The notes under the pieces are model-generated. The model was not told the origin of the DNA. It ran no database searches and saw only the letters and a list, made by a program, of their open reading frames with translations. The translations under genes and the position numbers were made by a program. 64,000 nt of DNA, from the NCBI GenBank assembly GCA_944389505.1, contig CALXMP010000003.1, positions 62,001-126,000 on the forward strand, in the 5' to 3' direction. Of this stretch, positions 34,228-43,084 are shown piece after piece; within the stretch, counting starts at the first letter, position 1; every line of letters begins with the position of its first letter. Source of the stretch: an uncultured Spirochaetaceae bacterium. Its GTDB lineage: Bacteria > Spirochaetota > Spirochaetia > Sphaerochaetales > Sphaerochaetaceae.

Positions 34228-34874
34228 AAGGTGCCATATTCGATCTCGATGGGACTCTCTTCGATTCCATGGGGATATGGGATGATGTCGATAGGGCATT
34301 CTTCCATCTCCATGGACGTGAGATGCCTTCAGGTTATGTCGATGCGCTTAATTCAATGAGCTTCTCTGAGGGCGCTGAATATACCCGTGCCCTCATAGGC
34401 TATGAGCTTACGGCAGATGAGATAATCGCCGAATGGCATGGTCTGTCCGTAAAGCTCTATGCGGAGGATGTGAGGCTGAAACCAGGGGCGGAGGAGCTTC
34501 TCGGGAGGTTTTCCGAATCCGGAATATCAATGGCAATAGCCACTGATCTCGATGAGGAGCTTGCGCTCCCTGCATTAAGGAATAATGGCATAGATAGATT
34601 CTTCCCTGTTGTCTCGACAACAAAAGCAGTGGGGAAGGATAAGCGCAGTCCGGATGTGTATCTGAATGCGGCCCATGCCCTTGGACTAAGGCCGGAGGAG
34701 TGCCTGGTCTTTGAGGATATACTGAAGGGAATACGTACAGCATCAGCTGCAGGCTTCTGTACCGCAGCCATATACGATTCATCCTCCGATAAGGACTGGG
34801 AAGATATAGTGAAGCTCTCCGATATGTCCTTCAGGACACTTCGCGATGCCTTAACGATTGTGCTGGATAGCTAG
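34215..34874 (+). CDS. HAD-superfamily phosphatase of the thiamine operon
   Basis: The protein has 219 residues of the beta-phosphoglucomutase/phosphatase type: nucleophile motif IFDLDGTLFDS (Asp10, Asp12), helical cap, AIATDLDEELA (motif II), KDKRSPDVYLNAA (motif III Lys) and CLVFEDILKGIRTA (motif IV). Its start overlaps the thiE stop. The position suggests dephosphorylation of thiamine phosphate or HMP-P; this is inference from context. A general sugar-phosphate phosphatase is the alternative. Confidence 0.82.
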   Translation: MASIKGAIFDLDGTLFDSMGIWDDVDRAFFHLHGREMPSGYVDALNSMSFSEGAEYTRALIGYELTADEIIAEWHGLSVKLYAEDVRLKPGAEELLGRFSESGISMAIATDLDEELALPALRNNGIDRFFPVVSTTKAVGKDKRSPDVYLNAAHALGLRPEECLVFEDILKGIRTASAAGFCTAAIYDSSSDKDWEDIVKLSDMSFRTLRDALTIVLDS

Positions 34875-34888
34875 TATCCAGCTCATTT

Positions 34889-35182
34889 TCATTTCTTAGC
34901 AGCCGAGACCTTTGAATTGGCCCTTATCTTTCCTGTCTTGCTCTGTATGACGATTGAGCCGGGAAGACCGGAGTTCTTTATATGGGTCTTTGCCGCCTCG
35001 ATAGCCTCCTTCTGGGTCTTGTAGTACTTCGTGACTCTTACATTGTCCCTTTCCTTCTCGAACCAGCCTTTCTCAGGATCCTTGAAGATGTATCTTACCT
35101 GCTTGACCTTGGCTTTCTTCTCATCCGCACTGCCTGCGACATCTATCGTTGTTCCTTCCGCCAGGATTTTCTCTTCTGCCAT
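34889..35182 (-). CDS. DUF2188 domain protein
   Basis: This 97-residue basic protein has a C-terminal DUF2188-like motif, with YKTQKEAIEAAKTHIKNSGL and SIVIQSKTGKIRANS. The N-terminal half is unassigned. AGGAGG lies 7 bases before ATG 35182; an upstream TTG at 35188 is rejected. Its function is unknown, and a small nucleic-acid-binding role is possible given the composition. It is convergent with the HAD gene. Confidence 0.72.
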   Translation of the reverse strand: MAEEKILAEGTTIDVAGSADEKKAKVKQVRYIFKDPEKGWFEKERDNVRVTKYYKTQKEAIEAAKTHIKNSGLPGSIVIQSKTGKIRANSKVSAAKK

Positions 35183-35256
35183 GATCAATCCTCCTTTTCC
35201 CTGATTCTAACATCACATCCCGGGATTCTGCTATAATCAGTCCGAGGAGAATTCAT

Positions 35257-35997
35257 ATGTATGATCTTATCATTGTCGAAGATGAGGACGAGGTAAGGAA
35301 TGGCCTGATGGAGTTCTTCCCATGGGAGAAGTTCGGTTTCCATGCCGTAGCCGCGTTCGATAATGGGCGGGCGGCGCTCGAATACTGCAGGAAGAACAAG
35401 GTCGATGTTGTTCTTACTGATATCCGCATGCCGTTCTTTTCAGGCTTTGATCTTATCAGGGAGCTGTCCTCAGAGCAGGATCCTCCTCTCTTCTGCATAA
35501 TGACAGCCTATTCTGACTTTGAGTATGCAAAGGAAGCGATACGCTATTCGGTCCAGGATTATATCGTAAAGCCGGCCTCCTTTGATGAGATAAGCTCCTC
35601 ATTCCTACGGATAAAGGAACGCCTCGATTCAGCGAAGGTCACGATAGCGCCTGCCAATAATGATAATCCCCTTATAAGCCAGGCTCTTGAGATAATAGAG
35701 AGGAAGACTGCAAGCTGCACCCTCTCTTCTGTATCTGCAGAGCTTGGGGTCAACAGCTCGCATCTCTCGAGGCTCTTCAAGGAGAAGACGGGGGAGAATT
35801 TCCAGAACTATCTCATAAAGCAGAAGATGCGTATAGCTGTATCGATGCTTGAGAGCCATATAGGCTACAAGAATAATGATATAGCGGCAGCGACAGGCTA
35901 TTCGGATGTACAGAACTTCTGCAGGATATTCACCAAATACTATGGCGTCTCTCCTCAGCAGTACAGGAAGAACTTCCTGAGAGGGCAGAATGCGTAG
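35257..35997 (+). CDS. Response regulator with AraC-type output (YesN-like)
   Basis: The protein has 246 residues. The receiver domain has the acidic pocket (IVEDEDEVRNGL), phospho-acceptor in VVLTDIRMPFFSG and signalling Lys in DYIVKPASF. The C-terminal AraC/XylS pair of helix-turn-helix motifs includes LGVNSSHLSRLFKEKTGE and IAAATGYSDVQNFCRIFTKY. It pairs with the kinase gene that overlaps its end and probably controls the ABC transporter encoded convergently downstream. Confidence 0.9.
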   Translation: MYDLIIVEDEDEVRNGLMEFFPWEKFGFHAVAAFDNGRAALEYCRKNKVDVVLTDIRMPFFSGFDLIRELSSEQDPPLFCIMTAYSDFEYAKEAIRYSVQDYIVKPASFDEISSSFLRIKERLDSAKVTIAPANNDNPLISQALEIIERKTASCTLSSVSAELGVNSSHLSRLFKEKTGENFQNYLIKQKMRIAVSMLESHIGYKNNDIAAATGYSDVQNFCRIFTKYYGVSPQQYRKNFLRGQNA

Positions 35998-37603
35998 ATC
36001 CGATATCCCCAGGCTGTTTTTACGGCACAGCCTGCCTATGATTGTCGTCGTGCTTGTATTCGCCGTCTCAGTCATCGCAATCACGGAGGGGTTCGTATCG
36101 CGGGCTAACTTCAATCAGGCGAGCCAGACGCTTTCCCAGGCTGCGGTATATTACGATTCGATACTCGAGGAGATATCTGCCCTGAACCTTGTGTTCAGTA
36201 CGAATAATGATGCTATAAGGGTTCTCCGGGCTATTACTGATATGAGAGCCGATTACAACACATACAATGAGATCAGGCTTGTCACCTCATTCCTGACCGC
36301 TACCGTAAGCTCACAGCGCTATATTGATGGCATATACATATTCATTCCAGAGCAGTCGGGATTCATAATCAGTGATGCAGGACTCATAGCGCTTGAGACG
36401 TATCCTGACAGATCCTGGTTCCTTGATTATATGGCATCGCCCGAGGCTCCGACACGCACCGAGATGCTAGAAGAAGGAAGCGTTATACGCATAAGCCAGC
36501 CAATACTCAGCACAGTAGGCGAGTATGCAGGTGTTATTGCCGTCGATCTTGATTCGGAGAATATAAAGGATGATTTCATATCATACTTCTCTTACAGGGA
36601 TATGTACCTTACTGTCAGCAACAGTGAAGGAACTATGCTCTTCACGACGATGCCTGAAGGAGGGGAATCCAACCTTGAGCACTTCTCCGGCGTAAGCGAA
36701 GCCTATGGCTGGGTGTTCGACCTCTATATAGAGAAGGGCGAGCTCTACAATCTGCCGAGGACAATCATCGTACTGACAATCCTGCTGAGTGCTGTGATCA
36801 TTGCGATAGGTCTTCTTATGTCATACCGGATGAACCGCGAGGAGCGTGAATTCATGAATGTGCTTGTGGAGGGATTGTCCGGAAAGAATACCGCTGTCCA
36901 GCATTCCACAGGGGGCTTCTACAGGCAGCTTACGGTCTCTGTCGTCGATGAGTTCATGCGCAATGACTATCTTAAGCTTCAGAAGGAGGTCTCTGATTAC
37001 CGCGCGCTGCAGATGCAGATCAATCCTCATTTCCTCTTCAATACTCTCGATAACATCTACTGGAAGACGATAAGGCTTGCAGGCGGTGAGAACGATGCAA
37101 GCCATATGATCATGCTTCTCTCGTCGCTCTTCAAGGCATCCCTCGCTGTCGATACGCTGGAGGGCATACCTCTCTCCGATGAGCTTCAGCATGCCAGAGT
37201 CTACCTCCAGCTCCAGGAATACAGATTCCATGACAAGTTCAGATACAGCGAGAAGATCAGCTGCTCTACAGCTGTCAAAGTCCCGAATATGATGCTTCAG
37301 CCGATTCTGGAGAATGCAATCTCCCATGGAATGGTTGAAGGGGAGATCCTCAGCATAGAGCTTGAGGTGCATCAGAAGGATGGCATTCTCTATATCTCTG
37401 TCTCCGATGATGGCAAGCCTCTGTCCGCAGATGAGCTTGATAAACTCAATAGTCCCGAAGGAAGCGCTCTTATGAAGAGCAGGTCAATCGGCATAAGGAA
37501 TATAAAAGACCGCCTCAGGATATTCTCGAGAGGCGGATCATCCATGGTAATCTCCTCCGATGGCACCAGAGGTGTTACCGTGAGGATAAGCATACCGCTC
37601 TAG
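35990..37603 (+). CDS. Sensor histidine kinase (YesM-like, His_kinase/PF06580 type)
   Basis: The protein has 537 residues. An N-terminal membrane helix (LPMIVVVLVFAVSVIAI) is followed by an extracytoplasmic dCACHE-like region (about 45-250) and a second helix (IIVLTILLSAVIIAIGLLMS). The kinase core has LQMQINPHFLFNTLDNIYW (phospho-His) and ATPase motifs MMLQPILENAISHGM and GIGIRNIKDRL-like (SIGIRNIKDRLRIF). It senses an external sugar. It overlaps the regulator gene by 8 bases and the convergent permease by 4. Confidence 0.9.
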   Translation: MRRSDIPRLFLRHSLPMIVVVLVFAVSVIAITEGFVSRANFNQASQTLSQAAVYYDSILEEISALNLVFSTNNDAIRVLRAITDMRADYNTYNEIRLVTSFLTATVSSQRYIDGIYIFIPEQSGFIISDAGLIALETYPDRSWFLDYMASPEAPTRTEMLEEGSVIRISQPILSTVGEYAGVIAVDLDSENIKDDFISYFSYRDMYLTVSNSEGTMLFTTMPEGGESNLEHFSGVSEAYGWVFDLYIEKGELYNLPRTIIVLTILLSAVIIAIGLLMSYRMNREEREFMNVLVEGLSGKNTAVQHSTGGFYRQLTVSVVDEFMRNDYLKLQKEVSDYRALQMQINPHFLFNTLDNIYWKTIRLAGGENDASHMIMLLSSLFKASLAVDTLEGIPLSDELQHARVYLQLQEYRFHDKFRYSEKISCSTAVKVPNMMLQPILENAISHGMVEGEILSIELEVHQKDGILYISVSDDGKPLSADELDKLNSPEGSALMKSRSIGIRNIKDRLRIFSRGGSSMVISSDGTRGVTVRISIPL

Positions 37604-38448
37604 TTCTTCATACCTGTCGTCGCAATACCTTCGACGAAGTACTTCTGTGCTGCGAAGAAGATGATGACAGGAGGAAGAATCGAGATCAGAGACATGGCCA
37701 TGATCTGGTTCCAGTCAAATTCCGTAGCGATATCCATCGACATTCTCAGTCCCAGCGATACAGGGTATTTCACAACCGAGCTGACATAGATGAGAGTGTT
37801 GAGGAAGTCGTTCCATATCCATACGAACTGGAAAACGATTGCAGAGAAGATCGCTGACTTGCAGAGCGGCAGCAGAATCTGTATGAGAATCCTGAAGCTG
37901 TTGCAGCCATCGAGCTTAGCTGACTCATCAAGCTCAAGCGGCAGCCCTCTGAAGAACTGTATGAACATGTAGTTGAAGAATGTCGTACAGCCTAGAAGCG
38001 CAGGAATCCAGAATGGCATATAGGAATCAAGCCATCCCAGCTGCTTGAAGTAGATGTATCTCGGGATGATGATGACCGTCGAAGGCAGCATCAGCGTCGA
38101 GAGCATGATCGCGAACCAGAACTTCTTCAGAGGGAAATCGAAGCGGGCAAAGCCGTATCCGATCAGCACACCGGAGATGACGGTGAAGAGAACAGTTGGA
38201 AGAACGAGCTCGAATGAGTTGATGAGATAGGTGGAGAAACCATATCTTCCTGTTCCTTCCCAGCCTGCCTTGAATGCTCCGAATACAGGTTCCTTCGGCA
38301 GGAGACCGACCGTGCTGAATATCTCGGCATTGCTCTTGAATGATGCACCGACCATCCAGAGCAGAGGATAGATCATCACATACGCAAGCACGATGAGGAT
38401 GACGTATGAGATTATAAGCGAACTGTGTTTCTTCTTAAGCATAATCAT
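37600..38448 (-). CDS. Sugar ABC transporter permease (MalG-like)
   Basis: The protein has 282 residues and six membrane helices, with the CUT1 motif ESAKLDGCNSFRILIQILLP (EAA loop). It is the second of two permeases and the last gene of the operon. Start at 38448 or, two codons on, 38442; both are served by GGAG in the end of the preceding gene. Partners are the MalF-like permease and the binding protein. The ATPase is absent here and would be a shared one encoded elsewhere. Confidence 0.92.
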   Translation of the reverse strand: MIMLKKKHSSLIISYVILIVLAYVMIYPLLWMVGASFKSNAEIFSTVGLLPKEPVFGAFKAGWEGTGRYGFSTYLINSFELVLPTVLFTVISGVLIGYGFARFDFPLKKFWFAIMLSTLMLPSTVIIIPRYIYFKQLGWLDSYMPFWIPALLGCTTFFNYMFIQFFRGLPLELDESAKLDGCNSFRILIQILLPLCKSAIFSAIVFQFVWIWNDFLNTLIYVSSVVKYPVSLGLRMSMDIATEFDWNQIMAMSLISILPPVIIFFAAQKYFVEGIATTGMKN

Positions 38449-39323
38449 TCATCTCCATAGTGCACGTGAAGTTCTGAGAACTTGAATATGACGAGTGTGA
38501 ACGCAATGATGATTGCGAAGAGGATCCATGAAAGCGCAGATGCGTATCCCATATGGAAGAACTCGAATCCTGTCTCATAGAGCATGAGTCCATAGAGATA
38601 AGTCGATTTCAGCGGACCTCCGTTCGTGATAACATATGCAGGAGTGAACTCCTGGAACGCATTGATCATCTGCATGACAACGTTGAAAAGAACGATAGGG
38701 GAGAGCTCTGGGAGGGTTATCGAAAAGAATCTCCTGAGCTTGCTTGCTCCATCGATCTCTGCTGCTTCGTAGTACGTCACAGGAATCTGCTTAATGCCTG
38801 CGAGGAAGAGAAGCATGGAGGATCCGAACTGCCATATTGTTACGAGGCTTATCGTTCCAAGCGCATACTTGGGATCTCCAAGCCAGTTCGGTCCCTGGAT
38901 TCCGATTACGGAAAGCAGGTTGTTGATGACACCTCCCTCCATGAAGAGGTATCTCCACAGAACGGAGATAGCTACGCTTCCGCCAAGGATGGACGGAATG
39001 TAATACAGTGTTCTGAAGATATTTATCGCTCTCAGCTTCTGTGAGAGTATGAGCGCGATTATAAGCGCGAATATGATCTTGCCTGGTACTGCTATGAGAA
39101 CATATTCAAATGTGACTTTCAGAGAAAGCAGGAAGTCCGGATCCTTGAATATATCCGCATAATTTCTGATTCCGATGAAATCGGCACCGCCAATCATCTC
39201 GAAATCCGTGAACGAATACCAGAATGAGGTTACAAGTGGGGCAAGCTGCAGTGCGAAGAATCCGAAAAGCCAGATTCCTATGTAAGCATAGCCCTCGAAC
39301 CTCTTAAGGGTTTTGTTTTTCAT
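38445..39323 (-). CDS. Sugar ABC transporter permease (MalF-like)
   Basis: The protein has 292 residues with six membrane helices and the EAA loop YYEAAEIDGASKLRRFFSIT then LPELSPIVLFNVV. It is of the CUT1 family for oligosaccharides. It follows the binding-protein gene after an intercistronic hairpin and overlaps the MalG-like gene by 4 bases. Confidence 0.93.
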   Translation of the reverse strand: MKNKTLKRFEGYAYIGIWLFGFFALQLAPLVTSFWYSFTDFEMIGGADFIGIRNYADIFKDPDFLLSLKVTFEYVLIAVPGKIIFALIIALILSQKLRAINIFRTLYYIPSILGGSVAISVLWRYLFMEGGVINNLLSVIGIQGPNWLGDPKYALGTISLVTIWQFGSSMLLFLAGIKQIPVTYYEAAEIDGASKLRRFFSITLPELSPIVLFNVVMQMINAFQEFTPAYVITNGGPLKSTYLYGLMLYETGFEFFHMGYASALSWILFAIIIAFTLVIFKFSELHVHYGDE

Positions 39324-39343
39324 ATGTCCCCCTCTCTAGGTCG

Positions 39344-39370
39344 GCAGAGCCGCATTTCCTGCGGCCCTGC
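39344..39370 (-). terminator. Intercistronic hairpin after the sugar-binding protein gene
   Basis: Minus-strand arms GCAGGGCCGCA and TGCGGCTCTGC form an 11-bp stem with one G-U pair and a 5-base loop. There is no strong T-tract. It probably stabilises the upstream message or attenuates permease expression. Confidence 0.6.
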
Positions 39371-39400
39371 AAAAGGTTTTATCCGATTGTCTTTGATAGA

Positions 39401-40663
39401 CTACAGGCGTGAGAGTGTGCTCTCGAGCGATGTAACCATGCTCTCAGCTGCTTCTCTTGCAGTTGTCCTGCCGTATCCGAATTCATCGATGACCTGCTGC
39501 ATTGTGTCGATGACCTCAGAGTTCATCTGCCATGTTGACTGTGGCTTTCCTGCCTGTGCGATACCTTCGTTGGTTGCAGTTACTGTGAGTTCGGAGAGAA
39601 CGTTCGCATCCTCAAGAACCTTGAGAGCCTTTGATGAGGATGGGATTCCTCTTGCTGTTCCGAGGATAGCTGCTGCCTCTTCGTCATTGACCATGTACTC
39701 AAGAAGCTTGAGAGACTCTGTGACGCTTGCTGAGTTGCTTGCTACAACATAGAGCTGGGAAGGTCTCATAAGGACACCTGTATCAACAGCGTTCTCCATG
39801 ACAGGGAACTGTGTTGTCTCCATATCTCTCTGTCCGATATCCTTATCCATCGAGCTTACCCATGACCAGCATGCTGCATACTGTCCATTGATCCAGTTAG
39901 GATCCTCGTTCAGCCTCTGATAGAAGAGGGATGTCTGTGAGTATGGAGGAATGATGCCATTGTCATAGAGAGACTGGATGTAGTTGAATGCCTGCTCAGC
40001 CTGATCAGCTGTGAAGAGAAGCTCCTTATCCGGTCCTACGACTCCGCCAGCGATCTGCGCCATGAGGACTTCGAACCAGAATCTTACGTGGTCAGGAGTT
40101 GCTGCGAGGAGGTACTTTGAAGGATCCTTCTCGTGGATCTTCTTTCCTTCGGAGATGAGGTTCTCCCATGTCCACTGGATCTCAGGATCGATACCTGCAT
40201 CAGCGAGCATGTTCTTGTCGATAACGAGCGTGTTCACATTGACTCCGGTAGGAAGTGCCATGAGCTTGCCCTCGTATGTGCAGTATCCATCGAGGAATGC
40301 CTTATCGAATGTCGATGTGTCTACGATTGATGTGTCGATCTCTGCGAATACCTCGCCCCTTGAGCAGAGCTCATTGAACCAAGGCTGGTCGATCTGGATG
40401 AGATCAGGAGCTGTGCCGCCAGCGAGCTGTGTGACTATCCTCTGATAGTAGCCGTCCCAGCCAGCATACTCGCCCTCTACGCTGATACCGGTTCTCTCGG
40501 TATATTTATCAAGTGCTGCGAGCGTAGGTGTATGTCTTGTATCACCGCCCCACCAGAGCATTCTGAGTGTAAGATCTTCAGGATCAGCTTCCTTTGAGCC
40601 GCCTGCGAATACCATGGAACATACCATGAGTACGGTAATCATTATTGCTAAAGCTTTTTTCAT
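39401..40663 (-). CDS. Extracellular sugar-binding protein of ABC transporter
   Basis: The protein has 420 residues. The signal peptide ends CSMVFA before GGSKEADPED. Family 1 solute-binding features include LRMLWWGGDTRHTPTLAALD, TGISVEGEYAGWDGYYQRI, QLAGGTAPDLIQIDQPWFNE and NGQYAACWSWVSS. Start 40663 has GGAGGT five bases upstream; an upstream frame extension is rejected. It captures an oligosaccharide, likely pectin-derived given the neighbouring GH28 gene. Confidence 0.93.
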   Translation of the reverse strand: MKKALAIMITVLMVCSMVFAGGSKEADPEDLTLRMLWWGGDTRHTPTLAALDKYTERTGISVEGEYAGWDGYYQRIVTQLAGGTAPDLIQIDQPWFNELCSRGEVFAEIDTSIVDTSTFDKAFLDGYCTYEGKLMALPTGVNVNTLVIDKNMLADAGIDPEIQWTWENLISEGKKIHEKDPSKYLLAATPDHVRFWFEVLMAQIAGGVVGPDKELLFTADQAEQAFNYIQSLYDNGIIPPYSQTSLFYQRLNEDPNWINGQYAACWSWVSSMDKDIGQRDMETTQFPVMENAVDTGVLMRPSQLYVVASNSASVTESLKLLEYMVNDEEAAAILGTARGIPSSSKALKVLEDANVLSELTVTATNEGIAQAGKPQSTWQMNSEVIDTMQQVIDEFGYGRTTAREAAESMVTSLESTLSRL

Positions 40664-40721
40664 ATTACCTCCGATATTTCGATTTTCTGATGGTATTCCA
40701 GAGCTGAATAGATGGTTTTTC

Positions 40722-40734
40722 TTGATAATCATTA
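40722..40734. promoter_or_regulatory. Perfect 13-bp palindrome in the divergent promoter region
   Basis: GATAATCATTATC lies in the 141-bp gap between the divergent binding-protein and amidohydrolase genes. It is a plausible operator for both. It matches the inner part of the Fur-box consensus, but the outer third does not match, and neither gene concerns iron, so a sugar regulator is at least as likely. Confidence 0.4.
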
Positions 40735-40804
40735 TCTTTTTTTGACTTTCTTTTCAAAAAATAATGGATTTACAGTACCTGTTGAGTCACTTAGCATTCA
40801 TGTT

Positions 40805-41722
40805 ATGAGAATAATCGACGCGCATGCACACGCGTTCAGGACTCTTGCTGGGTTCGGTGCGGATGGAGAGCTTAGGGCTATAGGGAATGGCAAGGCCATG
40901 TGGGCCACTGGCGATATAGCGGATATCGTCCCTGAGGGGTATGGTGACAGGGATTTCACAGCAGAATCACTGCTCAGGCTGATGGATGAGAACGGAATCG
41001 AGAAGGCTGTGCTTCTTCAGGGCGGGCTTCTTGGCTTTGATAACCATTATCTCTATGAGGTAAAGGGAAGATACCCTGAGAGATTCCAGGCTGCAGCGAC
41101 GCTTGATCCGTTCTGCAGGAGCCATGAGAGGATTCTCCGCCATCTCATCGATGATCTTGGATTCAAGGTCTTCAAGTTCGAGATGTCTACGGGCTGCGGA
41201 ATAATGGGGGAGCATCCTGACTTTCCGCTTGATGCACCTTTCATGATGGATATCTACAGGGAGATTGCGAAGATAGGTGGAGTCGTGGCATTCGACCTCG
41301 GCAGTCCCGGGGATGGGAGCAACCAGCCCGAGGCTGTGCGCCGCATAGCAGACAGCTTCCCTGATATGAAAATTGCTGTATGCCATCTTATGAGTCCAAG
41401 AAGAAATCACAGAGAACAGCTTATAAATGGGCTGACTGCCATGAACAGGGAGAATATCTATTTCGATCTCGCGGCACTTCACTGGAAGGTGAGACCGGAG
41501 GAGTATCCATTCCCGACAGCACAGGAGTTCATACGCATTGCTCTGGATATCATTGGGGCGGACAGGCTGATGTGGGGAACGGATGTGCCTACAACGATAG
41601 CGCGTCCTGTCCTGACTGTGCAGATGTTCATCGACTATATAAAGGATGCTGTTCCTGCCGATTCCGTGGACAGGATATTCTACAGCAATGCTGAGAGATT
41701 GTACTTTGGAGGGAATATATAA
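40805..41722 (+). CDS. Amidohydrolase-family metal-dependent hydrolase (Amidohydro_2)
   Basis: The 305-residue TIM-barrel protein has the metal motif IIDAHAHAF (His7, His9) near its start, a later AVCHL and the C-terminal LMWGTDVPTTIA with the catalytic Asp. Such enzymes include lactonases and decarboxylases. ATG 40805 is the first codon that starts at the fold's beginning, though its ribosome site is weak; the frame is open upstream to 40712. It overlaps the GH28 gene, suggesting a role in pectin-sugar metabolism. Substrate unknown. Confidence 0.82.
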   Translation: MRIIDAHAHAFRTLAGFGADGELRAIGNGKAMWATGDIADIVPEGYGDRDFTAESLLRLMDENGIEKAVLLQGGLLGFDNHYLYEVKGRYPERFQAAATLDPFCRSHERILRHLIDDLGFKVFKFEMSTGCGIMGEHPDFPLDAPFMMDIYREIAKIGGVVAFDLGSPGDGSNQPEAVRRIADSFPDMKIAVCHLMSPRRNHREQLINGLTAMNRENIYFDLAALHWKVRPEEYPFPTAQEFIRIALDIIGADRLMWGTDVPTTIARPVLTVQMFIDYIKDAVPADSVDRIFYSNAERLYFGGNI

Positions 41723-43053
41723 TGATATTCAACGTATTCGATTACGGCGCAAAAGGAGACGGCAGAACCAACGATGCTGCCGCTATACAGAAAGCTATCG
41801 ATGAATGCTCAGCGAAGGGCGGTACGGTTCTTCTTCCTGGAGGATATACATTCAGGTCCGGAAGCATTGTCCTTAAGAGCAATACCGAGCTCCATATAGA
41901 GAATGGAGCTGTCCTCAAGGCCTCTGATGACATTGAGGATTTCAACCTTTTCTCAGAAGCCAGGCAGGAGGCAGGGCTGGATGTCCCGACCTATGAGAAC
42001 TGTGATTACGAGGGACGGCCAAAGCTCTTCTTCCTCTATGCCTGCTCTGCAGACAATGTAAGGATCACGGGATCCGGAACGATAGATGGAAATGAGGAAA
42101 TATACTATGGAAAGGTTACGAAGTGGCATATTGATGGCTCTTTCTATCCGAGGATGCCTCTCTTCTATCTTGAGGATATCCATAATCTGACGATAAAGGA
42201 TGTGACACTCACGCACAGCGCTTTCTGGACTGTCCATATGATAGGCTGCCGCGATGTGCTGATCGATGGAATACGCATCTATAACAATACACGTCTTGCC
42301 AATTCCGATGGTATCGATCCAGACCACTGCCAGAACGTCAGGATTGCAAACTGCTTCATCGAGGGGGCAGATGACTGCATCGTATTCAAGAATACCGAGA
42401 GCGCGAAGAAGTACGGTCCTTGCCAGAATATCACGGTATCGAACTGCATACTGTCCTCTACAAGCGCTGCTATCAAGTTCGGCTCCGAAAGCACGATGCT
42501 CTTCAGGAATATCGTTGTCAATGGCTGCGTGATACGCGGAACGAACCGTGGAATATCGCTCCAGCTGCGTGATGAAGGCTCGATTGAGAACTGTATATTC
42601 TCGAATATTTCAATAGAGACAAGGATGTTCTCATCAGAGCACTGGTGGGGCAAGGCTGAGCCGATTGCTATCACAGCTGTGCCCAGACGCGAAGATACGA
42701 AGATCGGCCATGTGAAGAATCTTGTATTCATGAATATCATGGCGGATACGGAAAATGGCATAACCGTATATGGTACGACGGATGCTGATGGTAAGCCTAA
42801 TATCTCGGGTCTTCACTTCGAGAATATCTCAATCGATATGAGCTGGAAGACAAGGTGGCCGAAGAATCTCCATGATCTTAGACCTTACCATGGCAAGTCC
42901 ATCATCGAGAGTCCTCTGGCCGCTATCTATATGCGCAATGCGGAATGGATATCATTCAGCAATTTCAGATGGAATGCCGATGAGAGGATAAGCGCTGAGA
43001 TGGGACCGGCTTTCGATATAGAAGACTCTGAGAACATCACAGGACTGAACTGA
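41722..43053 (+). CDS. Glycoside hydrolase family 28 (polygalacturonase-like)
   Basis: The protein has 443 residues with a right-handed beta-helix. It begins FNVFDYGAKGDGRTNDAAAI, the usual pectate-lyase-superfamily start. Catalytic acids are in NSDGIDPDHC (Asp196, 199 region) and GADDC (Asp217, 218). The classical GHG and RIKT motifs are changed, which is common in exo-acting rhamno- or digalacturonan members. No signal peptide is seen, so it acts in the cytoplasm on imported oligosaccharides. It is coupled to the amidohydrolase gene. Confidence 0.88.
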   Translation: MIFNVFDYGAKGDGRTNDAAAIQKAIDECSAKGGTVLLPGGYTFRSGSIVLKSNTELHIENGAVLKASDDIEDFNLFSEARQEAGLDVPTYENCDYEGRPKLFFLYACSADNVRITGSGTIDGNEEIYYGKVTKWHIDGSFYPRMPLFYLEDIHNLTIKDVTLTHSAFWTVHMIGCRDVLIDGIRIYNNTRLANSDGIDPDHCQNVRIANCFIEGADDCIVFKNTESAKKYGPCQNITVSNCILSSTSAAIKFGSESTMLFRNIVVNGCVIRGTNRGISLQLRDEGSIENCIFSNISIETRMFSSEHWWGKAEPIAITAVPRREDTKIGHVKNLVFMNIMADTENGITVYGTTDADGKPNISGLHFENISIDMSWKTRWPKNLHDLRPYHGKSIIESPLAAIYMRNAEWISFSNFRWNADERISAEMGPAFDIEDSENITGLN

Positions 43054-43058
43054 TGGCT

Positions 43059-43083
43059 GAGGGAGCTGCGGCTCCCTCTTTTT
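43059..43083 (+). terminator. Rho-independent terminator of the GH28 operon
   Basis: GAGGGAGC (43059-43066) and GCTCCCTC (43071-43078) form a perfect 8-bp stem, loop TGCG, then TTTTT. It separates the convergent FAD-subunit gene. Confidence 0.88.
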
Positions 43084-43084
43084 C

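Noticed and set aside
40722-40734. Assignment as a true Fur box
   Set aside because: Only 13 of 19 consensus positions are covered and the flanking genes concern sugars, so it was kept as an unspecified palindrome.
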